The notes: generated by a model not told the origin, from the letters alone. Counted from the stretch's first letter, positions 18,344-27,473 are shown. The stretch is DNA of 64,000 bases from Sphingomonadaceae bacterium (GCA_009926135.1 RFPL01000010.1:55965-119964), one strand, 5' to 3'. Made by a program: numbers and translations.

Positions 18344-19560
18344 GCGAAGTGCAACCGCCGGTACTTGCCGCGGAAATAGAGCAAGGGATCGCGCCGGGGT
18401 TCGAACTGGGCCCGCACCACTTCGCCGACCAGGATGAAATGATCGCCGCCATCGTGGATCGCGTGGCGCTTGCATTCAAACGAACCCAGCGCCCCGTCGA
18501 TCAGCGGCATCCCGGTCTCGCCCTCAGTCCAGGCGGTTGCGGCGAAGCGATCTTCGCCCTTGCCAGCAAAGCGGTTGGAGGCGGCTTGTTGGCTGACCTG
18601 CAACAGGTTGACCGCGAAGTGCTCCGCCTCGCGCAGCACGGGCGCCGAGCCGGCGGTGTTGGCAACACAAACCAGCAGCAGCGGCGGATCGAGCGAAAGG
18701 GATGTAAAGCTGTTGGCAGTCAGGCCGATCGGCGTCCCATCCCCATCGCGCGAGGTGATGATGGTGATCCCGGTCGCAAAGCAGCCCATGGCATCACGCA
18801 GGGTGCGGGCGTCGGTCCCGGCGCGGAACTCATGCGCTGCGCGCGGCTGCTTGCGGTCAAGGAAATCAAGTAGGTGCGACAGGAAGGCCTCGGTCCGGTC
18901 GGTCACGACCAGCAGGTCGGCATCGGCCACCTCGACGCTTTCGACATTGGGGAGAGCCGCGTCGAAGGCAGCGCTGGCGGGCGACCGCTCCATCCACGGC
19001 AGGCCGCCGCGCACCACCAGGGTCGGCAGGTTCAGCTTTGGTGCGGCTTCCGCCAGCCGGGCCTCCAGATCGTCAAGGTCGATCTGGCCAAGCACCCGTT
19101 CGTCCCACAGCTTCTGGTCATGGCCGCGCAGCGTCGCCAACCGCGCGGCAATCGTCTCTGCCAGGCCCGGATCGCGCCGGGCCGGCATGTCGACCAGCAC
19201 CAGGCCAGCCGCAAGATTGGCGGCATCAGTCGCCAGGGCCACCGTGGCGATCCAGCCGCTGCTGGTCGAAGTCACCACCACTGGCCGCGTGCCAAGCTGT
19301 GCCAGCACCGCGCGCAGGTCCTCGATATGCGCCTCAAGGTCATAGCGGCCGCTTTCCGGCCATTCGCTGCCGCCATGGCCGCGCAGATCGAGTGAAACGA
19401 CGCGCCGACCGGCCTGGACCAGGGCTTCAGCCACCGTGTGCCATTCCGCCCGAGTCTGTCCCGCGCCGTGGATCAGCAGGATCGTCGGATCGTGATCGTC
19501 GCCAATGGCTTCGGCCTCAAGCCGGACGCCGCCAAAGCCCTTGAAGGTCAGGATAGTCAT
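18340..19560 (-). CDS. Fusion of degenerate alpha/beta-hydrolase and flavin reductase
   Basis: This 406-residue protein has two domains. Residues 1-245 look like an alpha/beta hydrolase (LLIHGAGQTRAEWH, SLDLRGHGGSEWP). Residues 250-406 are an FMN-binding flavin reductase (RTLRDAMGCFATGITIIT, GLTANSFTSLSLDPPLLLVC, FAVNLLQ). In the hydrolase part the nucleophile elbow reads TSTSSG rather than GxSxG, and the usual GH near the domain end reads DL (VADADLLVVTDR), so it may be inactive. The reductase part keeps its core motifs. Flavin reductases supply reduced flavin to monooxygenases; no such partner is adjacent. Its start overlaps the upstream enoyl-CoA hydratase stop by ATGA. Confidence 0.85.
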   Translation of the reverse strand: MTILTFKGFGGVRLEAEAIGDDHDPTILLIHGAGQTRAEWHTVAEALVQAGRRVVSLDLRGHGGSEWPESGRYDLEAHIEDLRAVLAQLGTRPVVVTSTSSGWIATVALATDAANLAAGLVLVDMPARRDPGLAETIAARLATLRGHDQKLWDERVLGQIDLDDLEARLAEAAPKLNLPTLVVRGGLPWMERSPASAAFDAALPNVESVEVADADLLVVTDRTEAFLSHLLDFLDRKQPRAAHEFRAGTDARTLRDAMGCFATGITIITSRDGDGTPIGLTANSFTSLSLDPPLLLVCVANTAGSAPVLREAEHFAVNLLQVSQQAASNRFAGKGEDRFAATAWTEGETGMPLIDGALGSFECKRHAIHDGGDHFILVGEVVRAQFEPRRDPLLYFRGKYRRLHFA

Positions 19561-20351
19561 TGCGGGTCTCCGGTATGGGATCGGCCCTGCCAGCGCGGCG
19601 GGCGTTTTTCGGCAAAGGCGCGCGGGCCTTCTCGGGCATCGTCACTGCTGCGCCAGGCGGCAAAGGCCGGATAGCGATCCTGCGCCGCCATCGCCGCAGC
19701 AACGCTCGGCTCGTCCAGTCCGCGCAGCACTGTTTCCTTCGAGGCGCGGACCGACATCGGCGAACATCGCAGGATTTCCGCGCACCAGCGCTGCGTGGCT
19801 GCCGACAGATCGCCATCTGCGACCACTTCGTTGATGAAGCCGAGCCGGTGGCCCTCTTCGGCCGAGACACGCTTGCCGCTCAGGATCATGCCCATCGCCG
19901 GCTTCATCCCGATCTGCCGCGCCAGCCGGTGCAGCCCGCCCCCCAGCGCTACGGCGCCGACCAGCGGTTCGGGCAAGGCAAAGCTGGCGCTTTCGGCGGC
20001 GATGATCAGGTCACACGCCAGGGCAATCTCGAACCCGCCGCCCATCGCCACACCATTGACAGCGGCGATGAACGGCTTGGGGCAATCGAAGCGCTCGATC
20101 AGCCCGGCATAGCCATGCGCCGGGTAAGCGCGGTGACCACCCGCAGCGACTGCCTTGAGATCAGAACCAGCGCAGAAGCCCCGCCCTTCGCCGGTGATGA
20201 CACAGATTTCCTGCGCCGGATCGGCGGCGAAGGCATTGAAGGCCGCCTCCAGCTCGTCATGCATCACGGGCGTAATCGCATTGAGCGAGGCTGGGCGCGC
20301 CAGGGTTACCGTGGTCACGCCGCCCGCCATGTCGATCCGGATGTTCTCCAT
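19557..20351 (-). CDS. Enoyl-CoA hydratase/isomerase family protein
   Basis: This 264-residue crotonase-fold protein has GFCAGSDLKAVAAGG and NGVAMGGGFEIALACDLI, which form the oxyanion hole, and the ALPEPLVGAVALGGG segment. It likely hydrates or isomerises a CoA ester; the substrate is unknown. ATG 20351 (GGAGCGGAC upstream) is preferred to an in-frame codon at 20387. It is translationally coupled to the hydrolase-flavin reductase fusion downstream. Confidence 0.88.
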   Translation of the reverse strand: MENIRIDMAGGVTTVTLARPASLNAITPVMHDELEAAFNAFAADPAQEICVITGEGRGFCAGSDLKAVAAGGHRAYPAHGYAGLIERFDCPKPFIAAVNGVAMGGGFEIALACDLIIAAESASFALPEPLVGAVALGGGLHRLARQIGMKPAMGMILSGKRVSAEEGHRLGFINEVVADGDLSAATQRWCAEILRCSPMSVRASKETVLRGLDEPSVAAAMAAQDRYPAFAAWRSSDDAREGPRAFAEKRPPRWQGRSHTGDPQ

Positions 20352-20419
20352 GTCCGCTCCGATGCAGCGCCATTTCCGCAGGGGCAAGCCCGTTCGGTCC
20401 CTGGCCTGTCAATTATCTC

Positions 20420-20435
20420 TGTCCAGCGGTGGACA
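20420..20435. promoter_or_regulatory. Palindrome in a divergent promoter region
   Basis: TGTCCA-GCGG-TGGACA is a perfect 6-4-6 dyad between the divergent enoyl-CoA hydratase (start 20351) and SDR (start 20506) genes. Position and symmetry fit a regulator site; no matching regulator gene is next to it. Confidence 0.4.
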
Positions 20436-20505
20436 TATGGCTGGAAATATCGACAAGGACAATGGCCTGCGGCTATCGAGCCCGAAATCTACAGGAGCTT
20501 GCAGC

Positions 20506-21282
20506 ATGACCGCAGTCCCCCAATTCGACCTGACCGGGCGCGTGGCGCTGGTGACTGGTGCTTCATCGGGCTTTGGCGCGCATTTCTCGCGGCTGCTCTC
20601 CGCAGCCGGGGCGGCAGTCGTGATGGGCGCACGCCGCGCTGACCGCCTTGCCGCACTGGAAGCCGAGATCAAGGCCTCTGGCGGCAAGGCCCTCGCCGTC
20701 TCGCTCGACGTGGCCGACGAAGCAGCAACGATCGCCGCCTATGACGCGGCCGAAGCCGCCTTCGGCACGGTCGACACGATTGTCGCCAATGCCGGGATCG
20801 CCGATGACCAGATTGCCTTGAAGGTCGAGATGGATTCGTTTGACCAGGTCGTCGCCACCAACCTGCGCGGGCCGTTTCTGACCGTGCGCGAAGGCGCAAA
20901 GCGGCTGATCGCCGCCGGCAGCGTTGAAAAGGAGCATGGCCGGGTGGTGATCATCGGTTCGATCACCTCGAAAAAGGCTTTCCCCGGCTCGACCCCCTAT
21001 TCGGCGACCAAGGCCGGCGTGACCCAGATGGGCAAGCTGATGGCGCGCGAATGGGCGCGCAAGGGGATCAACGTCAACGTCATCGAGCCCGGCTACTTTC
21101 CGACCGAAATCACCGGCGATCTGATGGAGAGCGAAATGGGTGGGCTGCTGCTCAAGAGCTTCGTGCGCCGCCGCTGGTGCGAGATCCCGGCGATGGACGT
21201 GCCGCTGCTTTACCTCTGCTCCGATCTGTCACGCTACGTCACCGGCAGCACGATCACTGTCGACGACGGACAGCTGCTCTAG
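20506..21282 (+). CDS. SDR family oxidoreductase
   Basis: This 258-residue short-chain dehydrogenase has the cofactor motif VTGASSGFGAHF near residue 16, NAGIADDQ, a Ser in IIGSITSKK and the YSATKAG catalytic Tyr-Lys pair. The terminal TGSTITVDDGQLL is typical of classical SDRs. AGGAG (20493-20497) is 8 bases from the ATG at 20506; longer open frames upstream lack a site. It may act on a hydroxyacyl-CoA together with the divergent enoyl-CoA hydratase, but that is inferred. Confidence 0.9.
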   Translation: MTAVPQFDLTGRVALVTGASSGFGAHFSRLLSAAGAAVVMGARRADRLAALEAEIKASGGKALAVSLDVADEAATIAAYDAAEAAFGTVDTIVANAGIADDQIALKVEMDSFDQVVATNLRGPFLTVREGAKRLIAAGSVEKEHGRVVIIGSITSKKAFPGSTPYSATKAGVTQMGKLMAREWARKGINVNVIEPGYFPTEITGDLMESEMGGLLLKSFVRRRWCEIPAMDVPLLYLCSDLSRYVTGSTITVDDGQLL

Positions 21283-22001
21283 ATCCTCGCCAGCGCCGCA
21301 AAAACCGGGTCGACCCACTCCTGCCGGCAGATCAGCAGGTCTGGTAGATAGGGATCGGCCTGGTTGTAGATCAGCGGACTGCCATCAAGCCGGGAAACAT
21401 GGAGTCCGTGCGCCAGCGCCACGGCGGCGGGCGCGCAATTATCCCACTCGAACTGCCCACCGTTGTGGAGATAGATTTCCGCCTGGCCCAGCACCACGGC
21501 CATCGCCTTTGCTCCGGCGCTGCCCATGGGAACAAGCTCGGCCCCCAACAGCTCCGCCACGGCCAAGGCCTCGCGCGGCGGGCGCGTGCGGCTGACCAGC
21601 ATCCGGGGCGGGTCCTGCAACGGCGGCAACGGTTGCGGGCTGCCGCTGGAGAGGGTCACCCCCTGCGCCGGCAGCGCGACGGCACCGACAGTGGCAACCC
21701 CATCGACAGCAAGGGCGACATGAACTGCCCAGTCGCTGCGGTTCTCGCCATATTCGCGGGTGCCGTCCAGGGGATCGACGATCCAGACGCGTGACTGTGC
21801 AAGGCGCTTCGGATTGTCCTTTTCCTCTTCGGACAGCAGACCATCGTCCGGCCGTTCCCGCCGCAGCGCGCCAACCAGCAGGTCATTGGCCAGTCGGTCG
21901 CCCTCGGCCCCGATTTTCAGGCCCAGTTCGGCCCGGTCAAGCCCGAGCAGCAGTTCGCCGGCCTGCCCGGCCAGCAGCGTGGCAAGTTCGGCGTCGGTCA
22001 T
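21279..22001 (-). CDS. cysQ: 3'(2'),5'-bisphosphate nucleotidase CysQ family
   Basis: This 240-residue member of the inositol monophosphatase superfamily has LLSEEE (55-60), VDPLDGT (75-81) and GGQFEWDNCAPAAVALAHG, the three metal-binding motifs. CysQ removes the 3'-phosphate of PAP/PAPS during sulfate assimilation. Inositol monophosphatase activity is the main alternative. The gene converges on the SDR with a 4-base overlap of the ends. Confidence 0.85.
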   Translation of the reverse strand: MTDAELATLLAGQAGELLLGLDRAELGLKIGAEGDRLANDLLVGALRRERPDDGLLSEEEKDNPKRLAQSRVWIVDPLDGTREYGENRSDWAVHVALAVDGVATVGAVALPAQGVTLSSGSPQPLPPLQDPPRMLVSRTRPPREALAVAELLGAELVPMGSAGAKAMAVVLGQAEIYLHNGGQFEWDNCAPAAVALAHGLHVSRLDGSPLIYNQADPYLPDLLICRQEWVDPVFAALARI

Positions 22002-22216
22002 GGGAACGGCACGATCGCCTGGCTATCGCCTGCCACTGGATTGTCGCGGGACATTTCCGCAGTCTGCGTTTGAAACTTGGTCATGCCTGTTTCCTTGGCG
22101 CAGCCCCCAATGGCGCGTCGGCGCTATCCTTGCCTCCGGCCAATGTCATTTGCCAGCCTGGTTGCATGGCGCTCCACAACGGGGCAGTCTGATTCGCCAA
22201 GGGAGAGACAAATCAC

Positions 22217-22957
22217 ATGATGGATCCGTTGTTCGATTTCGCCGGCAAGGTCGTGCTCGTGACCGGGGGCAGCCGCGGCCTGGGCTATCATATGGTCAAG
22301 GCCTTTGCCGAGCGCGGGGCCGATGTCATCATTGCCAGCCGCAAGCTTGAGAACTGCGAAAAGGTGGCGGAGGAATGCCGTGCCCTGGGCCGCCGGGCAA
22401 TGTCCTTTGCAATGCACGCGGGGCGCTGGGCCGATTGCGACGCGCTGGTCGAGGCAGTCTATGCCGAATTCGGGCGGATCGATGTGCTGGTCAACAATGC
22501 GGGGATGTCCCCCGCCTGCCCCAGCCACGAAATGTCCGAAAGCCTGTTCGATTCGGTCCTGAACCTGAACTTCAAGGGCCCGTTCCGCCTTGCCAGCCAG
22601 GTCGCGCACCGGATGAACCAAGGCGCGGGCGGTTGCATCATTAATATCAGCTCGATCGCCTCGCTCCAGCCGGCACCGCAAGTGGTCCCCTATGGCGGCG
22701 CCAAGGCCGCGCTGAATGCCATGTCCGTTTCCATGGCGCGCGAATATGCTCCGAAGGTGCGCATCAACACGATCGCCCCGGGGCCCTTCCTGACCGACAT
22801 CGCCGAGGCGTGGGCCGAGGAGAAGCGCGAGAAGCAGCCTGTCGCAATGGGCCGCCCGGGTTACCCCGAAGAGATCGTCACGGCCGCATTGATGCTGGCC
22901 AGCCCACACAGCTCCTATACCACCGGCGCGCTGGTCCGCGTTGACGGCGGACAGTGA
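22217..22957 (+). CDS. SDR family oxidoreductase
   Basis: This 246-residue classical short-chain dehydrogenase has VTGGSRGLGYHM at about 15, NNAGMSP, ISSIAS and YGGAKAALNAMS (Tyr/Lys pair). GGGAGAGAC precedes the ATG. The next gene, an MHS transporter, starts 4 bases after its stop, so the pair is probably cotranscribed and may serve uptake and oxidation of one substrate. Confidence 0.9.
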   Translation: MMDPLFDFAGKVVLVTGGSRGLGYHMVKAFAERGADVIIASRKLENCEKVAEECRALGRRAMSFAMHAGRWADCDALVEAVYAEFGRIDVLVNNAGMSPACPSHEMSESLFDSVLNLNFKGPFRLASQVAHRMNQGAGGCIINISSIASLQPAPQVVPYGGAKAALNAMSVSMAREYAPKVRINTIAPGPFLTDIAEAWAEEKREKQPVAMGRPGYPEEIVTAALMLASPHSSYTTGALVRVDGGQ

Positions 22958-22961
22958 AACC

Positions 22962-24623
22962 ATGAGCGAGGCGGCCCTGCCCAAGCACCACGCGGCGACC
23001 CAGAGCGAGAAGAAGGTGATCATCGCGTCTTCGCTGGGCACCGTGTTCGAATGGTACGATTTCTATCTCTACGGCCTGCTGGCAACGATCATCTCCGCCC
23101 AGTTCTTCTCCGGGGTGAACGAGACCACCGGGTTCATCTTTGCCCTCGCCGCCTTCGCTGCCGGTTTCGCCGTGCGCCCGTTCGGCGCGCTGGTGTTCGG
23201 GCGGATCGGGGACCTGGTCGGCCGCAAGAACACCTTCCTCGTCACCATGGGACTGATGGGCCTTTCCACCTTCGTGGTCGGCCTCTTGCCATCCTATGCC
23301 ACAATAGGGGTCGCCGCGCCGGTGCTGCTGATCGTGATGCGCCTGGTCCAGGGACTGGCGCTGGGCGGCGAGTATGGCGGCGCGGCTACCTATGTTGCCG
23401 AGCACGCACCGAACAACAAGCGCGGCCTTTACACCAGTTTCATCCAGACCACGGCGACGCTCGGGCTGTTTGCCGCCCTGCTGGTGGTGATCGGCACCCG
23501 CACGCTGGTGGGCGAGGAAGCGTTCAAGGACTGGGGCTGGCGTGTGCCGTTCCTGGTCTCGATCCTGCTGCTGGCGGTTTCGATGTGGATCCGGATGCAG
23601 CTGTCGGAAAGCCCGGTCTTCCAGAAGATGAAGGATGAAGGCACCACCTCCAAGGCCCCGCTGACCGAGGCCTTCGGCCAGTGGAAGAACGGCAAATGGG
23701 TGCTGATCGCGCTGCTTGGCGCAGTCGCAGGGCAGGCCGTGGTCTGGTACACCGGGCAATTCTACGCGCTGTTCTTCCTTGAAAAGACGCTCAAGGTCGA
23801 TGGTGCGACTACCAACGTGCTGATCGCGATCGCGCTGGGCATCGGCACGCCCTTCTTCATCTTCTTTGGCTGGCTCTCGGACCGGATTGGCCGCAAGCCG
23901 ATCGTGCTGGCCGGCTGCGCACTGGCCGCGCTGACTTATTTCCCTGCATTCAAGCTGCTGACCGAGGCCGCGAACCCGGCCCTCGCCAGTGCTCAGGCGA
24001 CTGCTCCCGTCAGCGTGATCGCCAGCGACACCGATTGCTCGGTCCAGTTCGACCCGGTCGGACGCAACAAGTTCGACCGAAAAAGCTGCGACATCGCCAA
24101 GGCGTTCCTTGCCAGGGACGGGGTCAGCTACAGCAAGGTCGAAGCACCGGCCGGCACGGTCGCCCAGATCAAGGTCGGCGAGCAGGTCTTCGCTGCCCCC
24201 GATCCCGACGCGCTGACCGGCGAAAGCCGCAAGGCGGCAATCGCAGCGTTCCAGAATAAGGTCAGGGCGGCCGTGGCCAAGGCTGGTTATCCAGCCAAGG
24301 CTGATCCAGCCGGGATCGACAAACCCAAGGTCATCGCGGTGCTGACCTATCTCGTCCTGCTGGTGACCATGGTCTACGGCCCGATCGCGGCGCTGCTGGT
24401 CGAGCTGTTTCCCAGCCGGATCCGCTATACGTCGATGTCGCTGCCCTATCATATTGGCAACGGCTGGTTCGGCGGCTTCCTGCCGACCACGGCCTTTGCC
24501 ATGGTGGCGGCGACTGGTGATATCTACTACGGGCTGTGGTACCCGATCGTGGTGGCAGCAGCGACTGTGGTGATCGGCCTGATCTTCCTGCCGGAAACGT
24601 TCCGGCGGGATATCGATCAATAA
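22962..24623 (+). CDS. MFS transporter, metabolite:H+ symporter (MHS) type, with large inserted loop
   Basis: This 553-residue transporter begins with SSLGTVFEWYDFYLYG, typical of the MHS family of organic-acid/H+ symporters, and has FGRIGDLVGRKN and QGLALGGEYGGAATYVAEH. Twelve helices are expected. Between helices near GWLSDRIGRKPIVLAG and VIAVLTYLVLLVT, about 110 hydrophilic residues (roughly 23980-24320) are inserted, containing two Cys (DTDC and KSC). Such an insert, probably periplasmic, is absent in ordinary members such as ProP. I chose ATG 22962; a TTG at 22941 would overlap the SDR. The substrate is unknown. Confidence 0.88.
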   Translation: MSEAALPKHHAATQSEKKVIIASSLGTVFEWYDFYLYGLLATIISAQFFSGVNETTGFIFALAAFAAGFAVRPFGALVFGRIGDLVGRKNTFLVTMGLMGLSTFVVGLLPSYATIGVAAPVLLIVMRLVQGLALGGEYGGAATYVAEHAPNNKRGLYTSFIQTTATLGLFAALLVVIGTRTLVGEEAFKDWGWRVPFLVSILLLAVSMWIRMQLSESPVFQKMKDEGTTSKAPLTEAFGQWKNGKWVLIALLGAVAGQAVVWYTGQFYALFFLEKTLKVDGATTNVLIAIALGIGTPFFIFFGWLSDRIGRKPIVLAGCALAALTYFPAFKLLTEAANPALASAQATAPVSVIASDTDCSVQFDPVGRNKFDRKSCDIAKAFLARDGVSYSKVEAPAGTVAQIKVGEQVFAAPDPDALTGESRKAAIAAFQNKVRAAVAKAGYPAKADPAGIDKPKVIAVLTYLVLLVTMVYGPIAALLVELFPSRIRYTSMSLPYHIGNGWFGGFLPTTAFAMVAATGDIYYGLWYPIVVAAATVVIGLIFLPETFRRDIDQ

Positions 24624-24666
24624 GCCGGCTCCTGCCCCACATTTGAGACCTGAGGATCAACCGCGA

Positions 24667-25386
24667 ATGCGTCTGCGTCAGATTACCGATTCAATCGTTC
24701 AGAAACTCAACGAAGCGCTCCGCTTCATCTTTGTCGATTTGCTGAAGTCCAAGGCATTCGTCGACTTCTACCTGCACGAATATCGGTCCTACGAGGACTA
24801 CCGCAAGGTCCAGATCTACCACAATTACCGCAAGCTGGGCCGGACCTGGGCCGATGCGGCAACGATGGACCTGCTGGCCGCCAACCTTCGCGAATTGCTC
24901 GGCACTGCTCCGATCCGGGGCATCTGCCACGGCACCCGCAACGGCTTCGAGCAGAACCACCTGAATGACCGACACGCCGGATTCGAAGTCATCGGGACCG
25001 ACATTTCCCCTAGCGCCCGGGACTTTCCCAATTCGGTCGAGTGGGACTTTCACGACGTGAACCCGGACTGGCAGGGCAAGTTCGATTTCGTCTATTCAAA
25101 CTCGCTCGATCAATCATGGCAGCCGAGAGTGGCGCTTGAGGCCTGGCTCGACCAGGTCCGCCCCGGCGGGGTGGTGGTGATCGAATACAGCGACGAACAG
25201 AGCCCGCTGGCCGCCGGGGAAATGGATCCCTTCGGCGTGCGCCCGGTGGCCGTACCCTATGTGCTCGCAGACTGGTTTGGGCACGATGTCTCGGTCTCGT
25301 TCCGGCAAGGCTACAAGGCCAATATCAAGAAACCCAACTGGCTGTTCTTCATCCGCCGCAACACTGCTACGCCCGCTCCCGTCTGA
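24667..25386 (+). CDS. Methyltransferase-like protein
   Basis: This 239-residue protein has a Rossmann-type central part: ICHGTRNGFEQN followed by FEVIGTDISPSARD (the acidic residue after beta 2), FDFVYSNSLDQSW and VRPGGVVVIEYSDE. The pattern matches class I SAM-dependent methyltransferases. The N-terminal 60 residues are helical and aromatic (RSYEDYRKVQIYHNYRKLGR). TGAGGA lies 11 bases before the ATG. Acceptor and pathway are unknown; neighbours give no clue. Confidence 0.65.
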   Translation: MRLRQITDSIVQKLNEALRFIFVDLLKSKAFVDFYLHEYRSYEDYRKVQIYHNYRKLGRTWADAATMDLLAANLRELLGTAPIRGICHGTRNGFEQNHLNDRHAGFEVIGTDISPSARDFPNSVEWDFHDVNPDWQGKFDFVYSNSLDQSWQPRVALEAWLDQVRPGGVVVIEYSDEQSPLAAGEMDPFGVRPVAVPYVLADWFGHDVSVSFRQGYKANIKKPNWLFFIRRNTATPAPV

Positions 25387-25522
25387 AGGGACCGCCCGAG
25401 CGGGTCGCGGTTTCGCTGCTCCTGACCAGGTACGCGAACAGCCCGCACCTTCAGATCTGCTAAGGCTAGCCCAATCAGGGAAAACCCTTGTTGCTCTTGG
25501 GGGCGGCGTATAGTCTGCCCTT

Positions 25523-27442
25523 ATGACACCAGGCCAGGCAACCGGGGCGGGGGGCAAACCGACCACCGTTTTCGTTAGCTACTCGCGCGCGGACCAGAAG
25601 CGCGCGCTGCCGGTGATTGAGCTGCTGGAGCAGGCCGGGTTCTGCGTCTGGTGGGACGGCCTGATCGAAGGTGGCGAACGCTTTTCGCGGACCACGGCGA
25701 GCGCGCTGGACACTGCGCGAGCGGTGGTAGTGCTTTGGTCGCAGACCTCGGCGGATTCGCACTGGGTTCATGACGAAGCGACCAGCGGCCGCGACCGGGG
25801 CGTACTGGTGCCGCTCTCGCTCGATGGGACCGAGCCGCCGCTAGGGTTCCGCCAATTCCAGTTCATCGACGTGTCGAGAGGCCGGCTGCGGAGCGAGGCT
25901 GACCGGATCGTCCGCGCCGTGGCCGCCCTGCACGACGCACCGCCAGTGCCGCTGGCATCCAAACCGCGAATGGTCGACCGTCGCCTCGTCCTGGCGGGCG
26001 GGGCCGGGCTGGTGCTGGCGGGCGCGGGCGGTGCCTGGTGGGTCGGGCTGATCGGCGGTGCCAAGGCTTCGGCTAACAGCGTGGCAGTCCTGCCCTTCCT
26101 CAACATGAGCGGCGACCCGGAGCAGGTCTATTTCTCCGATGGCCTTGCCGCAGAAGTCCGCGCCGAACTGGCCCGCAATGCCCTGCTCAGCGTTGCAGCC
26201 CAGGCCTCGTCCAACCAGTTTCGCGAACGGACTGACGATGCCAAGACCATCTCGCGCAAGCTGGGGGTAGCCTATCTGCTGGACGGCAACGTTCGCAAAT
26301 CCGCGGATTCGGTCCGCGTCTCGGCCGAGTTGATCGACGGGCGCACCGGCTTCAGCCAGTGGAGCCAGAGCTTTGAGCGGCCGCTGACCAATATCTTTGC
26401 CGTGCAAGACGAGATTGCCGAGGCCGTCACCGCGGCGCTCACTGCGCGGGTTGCCGATCCTGGCAAGCGTGGGGCCTCCGAGACCGGCGGAACCAAGGAT
26501 GTCGCCGCTTATGACGCCTTTCTACGCGGCCAGGACCTGTTCGATCAGGCCGCGAACGAGGCGACCGACCGCGCCGCCCTTGCCCGGTTCGATGAGGCGA
26601 TCGCACTGGATGGCAAATACGGCGCGGCCCACGCCGCCCGCGCCCTCGCCCTGGCTGTGATCGCCAACCAGTATGTTCCGGCCGGACAACGACCGGCGCT
26701 GTTCAAGGATGCCACCGCCACGGCCCGCCGCGCAACCGAACTGGCGCCCAAGCTGGCCGAGGCCTTTTCGGCGTTGGGCTTTGTGCTGCATAGCGGCCTG
26801 CTCGACTGGAAGGCCGCGCGTGCGCCTTATGACCAATCGTTTGCGCTAGGCGCCGGCGATGCCGACGTACTGACCCGTTTCGCCCTGTTCTGCGCGCGGA
26901 CCGGGCGATTTGACGAGGCGGCCAGCGCCATGGACCGGGCGATCATGCTCGACCGGCTCAACCCCCGCACTTACCGGCAGCAAGGCCAGGTTGCCTATGC
27001 GGCGCGGCGCTATGCCGATGCGATCCCACCGCTTGACCGGGCGCTGGAACTGAACCCCAAGATGGGCACGGCCAATTCGGTCAAGGGCTCTTGCCTGCTG
27101 TTCCTGAACCAGCTGGACGAAGCGCGCGCCGCGTTTGAACGCGAACCTTCGCTGGTGGTGGGCTTGCCGGGCCAAGCCGTGGTTGCGCTGCGCCAGAACC
27201 GCCAAGCCGATGCGGAGCGGTTGTTTGACCGGCTGGTAAGCGAGTTCGGCGATATCGCGCTTTACCAGCAAGCCCAGGTCCTCGCGCAATGGCGCAAACC
27301 CGCCCAGGCGCTGGACATGCTGGGGCGTGCGCGGGCCCAGAATGATGCCGGGCTGATCTTCATCCGCAACGATCCGTTTCTTGATCCATTGCGGCAGGAG
27401 CCGGAATTTTTGCGATTGCTTAAGTCGCTGGGCTATGCGTAG
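25523..27442 (+). CDS. TIR domain, membrane helix, FlgO/TolB-like and TPR protein
   Basis: This 639-residue protein has an N-terminal TIR domain (about 14-135: TVFVSYSRADQ, GFCVWWDG, AVVVLWSQTSADSHWVHDEA, PLGFRQFQFID) and a single membrane helix (about 155-178). A FlgO/TolB-N-like module follows (about 185-300: SVAVLPFLNMSGDPEQVYFSDGL, KLGVAYLLDGNVRKSADSVR, RPLTNIFAVQDEIA), then tetratricopeptide-like repeats to the end. The topology puts TIR in the cytoplasm and TPR in the periplasm. By eye I see no clear Glu at the NADase position of the TIR after GGERF, so enzymatic activity is uncertain. The lipoprotein gene follows by 31 bases. It converges with the caspase-trypsin operon. Confidence 0.85.
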   Translation: MTPGQATGAGGKPTTVFVSYSRADQKRALPVIELLEQAGFCVWWDGLIEGGERFSRTTASALDTARAVVVLWSQTSADSHWVHDEATSGRDRGVLVPLSLDGTEPPLGFRQFQFIDVSRGRLRSEADRIVRAVAALHDAPPVPLASKPRMVDRRLVLAGGAGLVLAGAGGAWWVGLIGGAKASANSVAVLPFLNMSGDPEQVYFSDGLAAEVRAELARNALLSVAAQASSNQFRERTDDAKTISRKLGVAYLLDGNVRKSADSVRVSAELIDGRTGFSQWSQSFERPLTNIFAVQDEIAEAVTAALTARVADPGKRGASETGGTKDVAAYDAFLRGQDLFDQAANEATDRAALARFDEAIALDGKYGAAHAARALALAVIANQYVPAGQRPALFKDATATARRATELAPKLAEAFSALGFVLHSGLLDWKAARAPYDQSFALGAGDADVLTRFALFCARTGRFDEAASAMDRAIMLDRLNPRTYRQQGQVAYAARRYADAIPPLDRALELNPKMGTANSVKGSCLLFLNQLDEARAAFEREPSLVVGLPGQAVVALRQNRQADAERLFDRLVSEFGDIALYQQAQVLAQWRKPAQALDMLGRARAQNDAGLIFIRNDPFLDPLRQEPEFLRLLKSLGYA

Positions 27443-27473
27443 TTTTGCGCATTACCACCGAGGGGACCAAACC

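Noticed and set aside
22878..24620. A 580-codon minus-strand open frame opposite the MFS transporter
   Set aside because: The plus strand clearly encodes a transporter; the opposite frame is rich in Asp/Gln/His/Arg and lacks any domain.
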